Of a stretch of 64,000 nucleotides of DNA, positions 56,999 to 64,000 are shown one piece after another. How positions within the stretch are numbered: the first letter of the stretch is position 1; the number at the start of each line of letters is the position of its first letter. Source of the DNA: Ophiobolus disseminans (Eukaryota > Ascomycota > Dothideomycetes > Pleosporales > Phaeosphaeriaceae); the NCBI GenBank assembly GCA_010093685.1, contig MU006240.1, forward strand, positions 275,009 through 339,008, given 5' to 3'. Made by a program: the position numbers and the translations under genes. Under the pieces are notes generated by a model, which was not told the DNA's origin, did not search any database, and was given only the letters and a program-made list of their open reading frames with translations.

Positions 56999-58834
56999 TT
57001 ACAAGATATACCGGAATTGAGGGTTCTTCTTGTCGGTGGAGTCGTCCTCGTAAGCATGCTCGAAGCCTTCCATCACACCTGTCTTGTCCCGCTTGTTGTT
57101 GATAGCAACGCACCAGAATCGATACGCAAGTGCCAAGAAACCTGCGATGAGAGCAGTAACAAAGACGACGATGAAACCTGGTGCGTACTTCGGGGCATCC
57201 TTTGGTTTGAAAAGGAGGGGTCCGACAAAATTACCCAGACAGTAACCAATATAGATACCGGAGGAAGCGACAGTTCTCTTGGTGTACCCAGCTGTATTGG
57301 CAAGACCAAGACCCATCAGTACAGCATAACCGCCGCCTATCGACGGTAGGATGTAGCAAGCAAATAGCAATGCACCTTTCTGGTTCCTTGGGAGTTGCCA
57401 TAGGAGCAGTGACGCAAGTGTGGTGCCCAGTTGACAGGCGAATATCATATACGAGCGGAGGCCAGTGTATTTGTAGCAGATGTAGGGAACCACAAGCTGC
57501 AATGTACCAGCAAAGGCGCCTGCAGGCATGGTCAAGAGAAGGGATTTCAGTGTCGTGAAGCCGAAGGAGTTGATGATGATCGGTATGAATGAAGAGATTG
57601 GACCGTTGGCAATCATCGAGAGGAAGGAGATGGCGAACATGAGCCAGAACTTTTCGTCCATAAGAAGCTCCAGAACCTGCTCTTTCTTGAAGTGGGTATT
57701 GCGAACACCGGAGTTGTTGCTTCGAAGACGTGCGACAGAGATGTATCGCTGTCTCTCGTTGAAACCGCGGGCGCGAACTGGGTCTGGAGGCAGAAGCCAC
57801 CACAAAGCGATGCCCCAGACGATGGTCAGAGCTCCGGCGAACAGATACATTAATTTCCAAGGCCTGACGCTGCCTTTGGCCTGGCCGAGGCCGTAGTTGA
57901 TGAGAGGCGAAAATATGGAGACGTAGCCCGTGCAAGAGTACCAGATACTGTAGACTGTCAATCATGTGCCGTGATGAGGTGCTGTGCCGATGACTTACCC
58001 CATCCTAAACGCTTGTTCGTTTTTCTTGTAGAAGCTCCCCACAATGACCATGAACATCGGGCTGATGCCAGACTCAAGAAACCCAAGGAAGAACCGCTGA
58101 GCATAGAGTTCCTTGTAGTCGCGACAAGCGACGGTGCATATAAGACAGACTCCCCAGACAGTAACGATAATAGAAGCCACCTTCTCGATGGGAAAGCGCT
58201 GGACAAGATACATTGCGGGGTAGGCGCCAACGATGAATCCGAGATAGAAGATTGCTGCGCTCATCGAGTATCGGTTAGTCTTTCGAAGCTGCAGGTCGTC
58301 GCGTAACCCAAAGAGTGCCTGCATTGTGGTTAGTGTGCATGTTTATAACAACAACCAGACCGAAGCCTCTATCTCTGAACAACAACCAGATGGAACCTTT
58401 CATCTCTAAACAACAACCATATGGAAGCCTCCATCTCTAAACAACAATCAGATGGAAACATCCATCTCTAAATAGCAACTGAATGGAAGCCAAATCGACT
58501 AAAGATGTACTTACGGCTTGAGAAAGCATTGCCTTGTCGTAATATTGTAATCCGTAAGTGACGCATAAAACAGGCATAAGACGGAGATCAATCTTCCGCC
58601 GTACTTGAGTTTCCTCCTTTTCAGTCCAGGTCTCTTCACCTGAATAGGCGGCAAGGACTGTGGATGTTAGAGAACAGTATCGTCCGATCTGCGCGTTAAG
58701 AACTGACCTCTAACTGCCTCATCGCCATGCACAGTATCCACAGGCTTGAGGTCCCTGCCGACCTCGACGTCGCTGTTGGTCATTGGAGCTGCAGTCTCCT
58801 GATAGATTTCCTGAGGCTTCTCGTTGCCCGACAT
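56999..58834 (-). CDS. MFS transporter, anion:cation symporter (Dal5/TNA1-like) family
   Basis: Four exons (58708..58834, 58515..58657, 57999..58318, 56999..57947; introns of 50, 196 and 51 bp) give 512 aa from MSGNEKPQ; an in-frame ATG at 58909 would add 25 residues. Twelve membrane spans are expected. Family marks include KIDLRLMPVLCVTYGLQYYD, DKAMLSQAALFGLRDDLQL, YLGFIVGAYPAMYLVQRFP, and FFLGFLESGISPMFMVIVG. Members of this family import small organic anions such as allantoate, nicotinate or carboxylates at the plasma membrane. The long second intron contains a 31-bp tandem repeat. Position beside the regulator and divergent from the MBL hydrolase suggests it takes up the cluster's substrate. 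Confidence 0.9.
58347..58490. repeat. 31-bp minisatellite inside the MFS intron
   Basis: Units start at 58347, 58378, 58409, 58440 and 58471 (last partial), each opening AACAACAACC or a near variant and containing a GGAAGCC / CATCTCT stretch. The array fills most of the 196-bp intron 58319..58514, leaving the splice sites outside it. Confidence 0.85.
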
Positions 58835-59161
58835 GCTGATGATGATAGGGACTGTCTTGCTTGATGATTTGGCGAGGTCTCGATGAAAGTCTGTCGGATC
58901 GACAAGCATGGGGCTTTATCTATAGTTGACCCAAGCCATCGGTAGTGTTGCGGTATTCATGGGATCTGGCCGAACGCCATGGTGTGGAGAAACACGGGTG
59001 CCCCAGACGGGGTAGCTTTGCCCCATGACGAATTGGGTATGCGTCTTCCCCTGATTGTTGGCTTTGGGAACCTCGTGGACACTTGGCTGTAAACTTCTGA
59101 GCCGAGCCGTACGTATCGGAGTCATGGTTCACTGTGCGCTAGGTAGTCCATAAGAGGTTGA

Positions 59162-59176
59162 CCGAACGGCGTTCGG
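59162..59176. promoter_or_regulatory. Inverted repeat CCGAAC-N3-GTTCGG
   Basis: Perfect 6-bp arms with a 3-bp spacer; holds CCG and CGG triplets nine bases apart. Candidate operator for the cluster regulator. Confidence 0.5.
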
Positions 59177-59203
59177 AAGTCAGATGGTGGCGCTTGAGCA
59201 CAG

Positions 59204-59218
59204 ACGGGCAACGCCCGT
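59204..59218. promoter_or_regulatory. Inverted repeat ACGGGC-N3-GCCCGT
   Basis: Perfect 6-bp arms with a 3-bp spacer, giving CGG-N7-CCG. It starts 42 bp after the start of the first dyad, about four helical turns. Confidence 0.5.
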
Positions 59219-59353
59219 GTTCGCTGACCCCTGCCGTTTTTGCGTAGCGCGTCTTGCACGCGCGTGCTTGTGCACCTGCACTCTTGCACAGTAGCATCAT
59301 GGCATCCTTTTGGTCTGACCTCACGGCGAGACAGGCGGTTAGTACACTTCATC

Positions 59354-60488
59354 ATGAACTCAGAACCGCTTGTTGTGATTCCTCGCGGATCGACGACTGT
59401 AAAGGTCCACCTTATAAATCCAGTGAATTTTGGTCCTGCACAGATCCACCGATTTATGGCTCCGCCTGTACCGGGCCTTGAAACGTTTCGAACCTCGCCC
59501 TCACACTCGTTCTACATCGAGCATCCATCAGGTCGCAGATTGGTGTTTGACCTTGGGATCCGGAAAGACTACCAGAACTACTCGAAGCAGATTGCCGAGT
59601 ATTTGCCAACCACCAAATACAACATCGAAGTCACACATAACGTTGCAGATATCCTTAAGGATCAAGGAATTGAGTTGTCTGAGATAGAAGCTGTGGTATG
59701 GAGCCACTGGCATTGGGAGTAAGTCATCCGTAGCGTTCAAAGCATCACTGATAACACGTCCACACAGCCACATCGGCGACCCATCCTCATTCCCGCACTG
59801 CGTAGATCTGGTTGTCGGACCAGGTTTCAAGGATGCGATGCTCCCAGGGTATCCGGCAAATCCAGATTCGCCTATCAGAGAAAGTGACTATGCGCAAAGA
59901 AAGCTTCACGAGATTGCTTTCGATACAGACCTCAAGATTGGACAGTTTCCAGCATTCGATTATTTTGGAGATGGCAGCTTCTATTTGCTAGACAGCCCTG
60001 GTCATGCAGTCGGGCATCTCTGTGCCTTGGCTCGCACAACCTCGGATCAAGGAGAGTCATTTGTGTTACTTGGAGGCGACATCTGTCATTATGCTGGCAT
60101 CTTCAGGCCTTCAAAGCACCTTCCAGTTCCAGAAGGGATCGCGCCACACCCGTGCTACCCCAACGCCGATTTCCCGCTGTGTCCAGGAACCGCGTTCGCA
60201 GAACTTCAGAAGGCTCGGAATCGGAGTTCCACGGACTCCCTCTATGATATGACATTCGGGCACGATATTCCACTTGCTCAGAACACGGCTACCTGGTTGC
60301 AAGAACTCGATGCAGACGAGAGAATATTTGTAATCATCGCACACGACTCAACAGTCAGAGATGGTGTAGATCACTTCCCAAAAACTTTGAATGACTGGAA
60401 AGCGAAGGGATGGGGCAAGTCACTCAAGTGGGCTTTCTTTCGTGACCTGGAGCCATACTGGCGGGAGAAAGGCATTGTCAGCGGCTAA
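59354..60488 (+). CDS. MBL-fold metallo-hydrolase (lactonase-like)
   Basis: Two exons (59354..59718 and 59768..60488; 49-bp intron) give 361 aa. The zinc motif HxHxDH is split by the intron: the exon 1 end gives SHWHW plus GA, and exon 2 supplies C and then CACATC, restoring His118, His120, Asp122 and His123 (HWHWDHIGD). Further metal ligands are expected in DSPGHAVGHLC, GGDICHYAG and IIAHDS. Block order resembles N-acyl-homoserine lactonases and the fungal metallo-beta-lactamases that open lactam or lactone rings. No signal peptide, so it is cytosolic. In this cluster, hydrolysis of a lactone made by a Baeyer-Villiger enzyme is the most economical reading. Lactam opening of a plant compound is the alternative. 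Confidence 0.87.
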
Positions 60489-60971
60489 GCAGACTCGAAA
60501 ATCATACGTTTACTTCCGTGCAATCCAACTTGTCGTTGCATCGCGTGTCTCAACTGCGCCAATACAGGGTGTCTAGGCCTTGGTCGCGTGCAAACCACAT
60601 GCTCCTTCGAAGCGAAGCCTACAAGCCTCGGTATGTGTTGCCGGCACCCGTCTACGCGTAACGCAGGTTTTGGCTCCTCAACGCTAGCAACAACAAACTG
60701 TTCTTTCGGCTGTTCGGGTTTCCCAATTCGTACTAACCCCAATGCCTCGAACCAGATGCCGAAATGCGGGGATTCGCTTGTGACGGACCAGATGCATCGG
60801 ACCGAATCATAGCTAGATCTTCGAAACCGCAGCGGCATTCGATATCTGGAGTTGGCCGTGAGCCCGCAATATTGCCAGCCAGTCCACCTTATTACCAAGG
60901 ACAAGTGCGCATTCTTGAGCAAAGTAAAAGTATCAGTACACATTCACAACTAATAGTTTCCACTCTCAACT
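60489..60971. other. Intergenic region before BVMO 2
   Basis: Promoter of the second Baeyer-Villiger gene. It contains scattered CGG/CCG pairs, such as TCGGACCGA near 60798, but no perfect dyad like those of the MFS/MBL promoter. Confidence 0.4.
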
Positions 60972-62733
60972 ATGGTCGGACAACTCAACACAGCGAAGGC
61001 AGCCAAGCTGGACTCTTCCCTCGATTTCGATGTGCTCATAATTGGTGGTGGACAATCGGGGATGTACTCGTTGCATCGAATGCGACAACTTGGACTGAAG
61101 ACAAGACTTATTGAGGCAGGCTCAGGCGAAGGAGGTACATGGTTTTGGTATAAACATGAACAAGTCAAAACCTTAATGCTTACACTAACACTGTCCAGGA
61201 ATCGCTATCCTGGAGCAAGATTTGACTCGGAATCCTACTCATACATCTTCTCGTTTGATCAATCGCTGCTCGACGAATGGAACTGGACGGAGCATTTTGC
61301 CGGACAGGCAGAGACACTATCCTACTGCCAGTTCTTTGCAAAGAAATACAAACTCCACGAGGATATGCAATTCAACACCCGCGTGTCGTCCGCTCAATGG
61401 CGGGAAGACTCACATTCATGGCTCGTCACTGACGACGCGGGAAAAACATACTCGGCGCGATTTCTCATCACTGCTATGGGCATTCTGAATCAACCTACTC
61501 TACCGAACATCCCTGGTGTGAATGATTTCAAAGGTGCCGGCTTCCACACCTCAAGATGGCCGGCCGACGCAAGTGCTATCACTGGCAAAAGAGTTGGCAT
61601 AATCGGGACTGGCGCAACAGCCATTCAAACCATCCAAGAGATCAAAAAGACTGTCGGCTCACTGACCGTCTTCCAACGAACACCAAACTGGACAGCACCG
61701 CTCCGCAACACGAAGATCACCCCAGAAGACATGGAAGACATTCGCCGAAGCTACCCAACCATCTTCCAAAACTGTCTCGATTCATACTCCTGCTTCATCC
61801 ACCGCGCTGACTCTCGATCCGTCTTCAGTGTCTCAGAAGAAGAGCGAGAAAAGCACTGGGAGCAGCTATACTCGCAAGCCGGCTTTTCAAAATGGCTTTC
61901 AAATTTCTACGACATCAACACCGATAAAGCAGCCAACGAGCTCTTCTCGAAATTCATTGCTAAGAAGATTCGTGAGCGCGTAGACGATCCTGCCATTGCG
62001 GAGAAACTCATTCCAAAGAACCATGGCTTCGGCACACGGCGCGTACCCCTCGAGGGCGGCTACTACGAAGCATACAACCAGCCCAATGTCACGCTCGTCG
62101 ACATCAATGAGAATCCCATCGAACGCATTCATGAGAAGGGCATCAAGACCAAGGACCAGGACTTCGAATTCGACGTCATTATTTACGCGACCGGCTTCGA
62201 CGCCATCACTGGCAGCTTCAGGGCCGTGGATTTCCGCGGCGTAGGCGGCAAGAAACTCATCGATGAGTGGGCTGATGGGATTCAGACGTACCTAGGACTG
62301 ACCGTGAATGGATTTCCAAACATGTAAGTCCTTGTCCCCACACTACACATACATCCGAGGGGTCTAAAACTAACCATTCCAAAGGTTCATGATCATGGGG
62401 CCTCACCAGATGTTTGGGAATATCCCGCGCTCAATCGAGTACGCCGTCGGCTGGGTGGCCGACTTCATCGAGTACGCCGTCACCAACAACATCGAAGTTG
62501 CCGAGGCGACGGAAGAGGGCAAACAAGCTTGGACGAAGCATGTGCATGAATGCGCGGTCGGGTTGCTCGCGAATGAGGTCGATAGCTGGATGACGGGCGT
62601 GAATAAGAATGTCGCAGGGAAGCAGACGAGGAGTATTGCGCGGTATAATGGGCCGGCGCCGGGGTACCGGAAGAGGTGTGATGATGTTAAGGCGAGGGGA
62701 TATGAGGACATGAGGTTAGTTAGGGGTTCATGA
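60972..62733 (+). CDS. Baeyer-Villiger monooxygenase 2 (cyclohexanone-monooxygenase type)
   Basis: Three exons (60972..61147, 61199..62323, 62385..62733; introns of 51 and 61 bp) give 549 aa, the usual size of single-domain cyclic-ketone monooxygenases. FAD motif GGGQSG is at 25-30, GGTWFWNRYPGARFDSES (start residue 55) is restored by the first splice, the fingerprint FKGAGFHTSRW at 169-179 fits FxGxxxHxxxW, the NADPH site is IGTGATAIQ, and IYATGFDAITGSF follows. Compared with BVMO 1 it lacks the N-terminal extension and is closer to bacterial cyclohexanone and cyclopentanone enzymes. It would convert a cyclic or phenyl ketone to a lactone or ester with NADPH and oxygen. It is codirectional with the MBL gene. 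Confidence 0.92.
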
Positions 62734-63166
62734 TGGGGAATTGGGGTGGAGTGGTTGTTTCGTTGTTTGTTTTCATAGTGGACGGATGGAAGTCATTCGG
62801 TAGCTTGTGGAGTTTTGTACATATTATATCATTTTCGTTTCTGTGTTCTGCATCTCATGCAAGAATAATGACCTACTGTGAGGCGATTGTTGTGATCATG
62901 CATATGCTTCACGTGTAGTCGCAACGACGACCAAGGAAATCTTCCTTCTCACACGAGTCCAGATTTCCCCGCATTTAGCACCCGGCAAACCGTTACCGGT
63001 ATAGCTTGTGCCATTGCACCGGTCCCGATTTCTGAACGTGGCGTGCATGACACCAAAACATTGATATTATTACGAACATCCCGTCTCATTTGTTGAGTAC
63101 AAGTCGAAATAAATCAGGACAACCAGCAACACTCATACCACTTCCCCACAAGAGTACCCCGCAATA
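62734..63166. other. Intergenic region between BVMO 2 and alcohol dehydrogenase
   Basis: 3' flank of BVMO 2 and promoter of the alcohol dehydrogenase; no other feature recognised. Confidence 0.45.
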
Positions 63167-64000
63167 ATGTCCTCACCCAGTCATTCTAGTATCCCCGAAA
63201 CCATGCATGCATGGCGCAAACACCGCGGAAACATGGAACCCGTGCGTCCACCCCCTTTTTCAGCAACACATCACGTGCCCACACCCATCATCAACCTCCT
63301 GTCACTAACACCCCCACACAGGTCTGGGAATCCATCCCCGTCCCCACCCTGCACCCCACCGGCCTACTCATCAAGCTCCTCGCCGCCGGCGTCTGCCGCT
63401 CCGACCACAACCTCCTCACTAACGAGTCCCAACCCTCCTGGTTCCGTCCGAAGTTCACCCTCGGCCACGAAGGCTGCGGCCGCATCGAGGCCCTCGGCTC
63501 CTCCCTTTCCCCCACCTGCGGCTTTGCTGTCGGCGACGTAATCGCCATGCTCGCGGTGCCCGGGTGCGGCGCCGCGAGCTGCGAGGAGTGCGGTAATGAT
63601 CTTCCGCAACTGTGTTTGAACGGGTATAGAAGCGGTATCGGCATGGATGGATTCTTTGCGTCGTATTGTGTGCTGGATGTGAGAGGGGCGGTGAAAGTTC
63701 CCGTGGGCGTGAGTCCGAGTCAAGCAGCTGTCGCTACTGACGCTGTGACGACTGCGTACCATGCTGTGCATCGGCGGGGCCGGATCACCGCCCCCGATGT
63801 GGTGTTTTTGTTTGGGCTGGGTGGGTTGGGGTTTAATGCGTTGCAGGTGATTCGTGCGATTGGGGTGCGAGTGTTGGTGAGCGATGTTAAGCAGGAGAAC
63901 TTGGATGCAGCGGTGGAGCTCGGGGTGCCGAAAGAGGATTGTGTGCCTGTAGGGAAGGGCGTGAGGGAGTGGGTTGAGGAGAGTGGGTGGCAAGGCAAGA
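63167..64000 (+). CDS. Zinc-dependent alcohol dehydrogenase (partial)
   Basis: Exon 63167..63241, 80-bp intron, exon 63322 to the right edge; the gene continues beyond the window. The medium-chain dehydrogenase pattern is clear: catalytic-zinc residues GVCRSDH (Cys50) and GHEGCG (His74, Glu75), a structural-zinc lobe with Cys107, Cys112, Cys115 and Cys123, and the NAD(P) motif GLGGLG near residue 190. The first two structural Cys are spaced by four residues rather than two. Such enzymes oxidise primary or secondary alcohols in the cytosol. Following BVMO 2 on the same strand, it could oxidise the hydroxy acid released by lactone opening, or supply the ketone from an alcohol. About 250 residues are visible. 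Confidence 0.9.

Larger units (their letters stand above)
58835..59353. promoter_or_regulatory. Divergent promoter of MFS transporter and MBL hydrolase
   Basis: No gene recognised. It contains three strong dyads: CCGAACGGCGTTCGG (59162..59176), ACGGGCAACGCCCGT (59204..59218) and GCACGCGCGTGC (59256..59267), plus CCG-N7-CGG at 59107..59119. CGG/CCG half-sites in dyads are what Zn2Cys6 dimers bind. Confidence 0.6.

Noticed and set aside
58347..58490. Regular 31-bp array, CRISPR-like in period
   Set aside because: Units are tandem without unique spacers and lie inside a spliced intron of a eukaryotic gene.

Overview
This window is nuclear DNA from a filamentous ascomycete (Pezizomycotina, probably Dothideomycetes; the class is an inference). 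The evidence is short GT-AG introns (mostly 43-100 bp) with CTAAC/CTGAC-type branch sites, three HET-domain loci, Zn2Cys6 and Sfp1-type regulators, LysM/CBM18 chitin-binding and F-box families, and typical fungal housekeeping genes. No rRNA, convincing tRNA, CRISPR array or intact transposon was found.

Layout. 0-1 kb: the 5' part of an Sfp1-like zinc-finger regulator that runs off the left edge. 1-5.6 kb: gene-free. 5.6-16.5 kb: an accessory stretch with an intact HET gene, an unrecognised ORF, a broken protein kinase, a secreted LysM plus three-CBM18 protein, an ABM-fold protein, a second HET gene and a peroxisomal SCP2/POX18-type lipid-binding protein. 17.5-25.6 kb: conserved cell biology, namely an F-box protein, an arrestin-like ubiquitin-ligase adaptor, a mitochondrial TGL2-type lipase, V-ATPase subunit G (VMA10) and PET117; the last two share a 178-bp head-to-head promoter. 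27-35.5 kb: sparse, with a GPI-type secreted protein and one small Cys-rich conserved protein. 35.5-38.1 kb: a decayed HET gene carrying small tandem duplications. 38.7-46.3 kb: a CBM48 glycogen-binding-like protein, a small protein with five RRxS motifs, a second small protein sharing an FVSPIS motif with it, and an ADIP/coiled-coil spindle-pole-type protein.

47-64 kb is a dense run of metabolic genes: a secreted FAD-linked oxidase, a proline iminopeptidase, then SDR, Baeyer-Villiger monooxygenase 1, Zn2Cys6 regulator, MFS organic-anion transporter, MBL-fold hydrolase, Baeyer-Villiger monooxygenase 2 and a zinc alcohol dehydrogenase (cut by the right edge). There is no PKS, NRPS or terpene synthase. 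The enzyme set matches an alcohol to ketone to lactone to hydroxy-acid degradation logic, with its own importer and regulator. I regard this as the most interesting system here: a candidate catabolic cluster for a cyclic ketone or lactone-forming compound. The MFS/MBL divergent promoter holds inverted repeats with CGG/CCG half-sites suited to a Zn2Cys6 dimer.

Gene models were spliced by hand; exon coordinates are given in each entry. Several exon joins were chosen because they restore family motifs, so those junctions are predictions.
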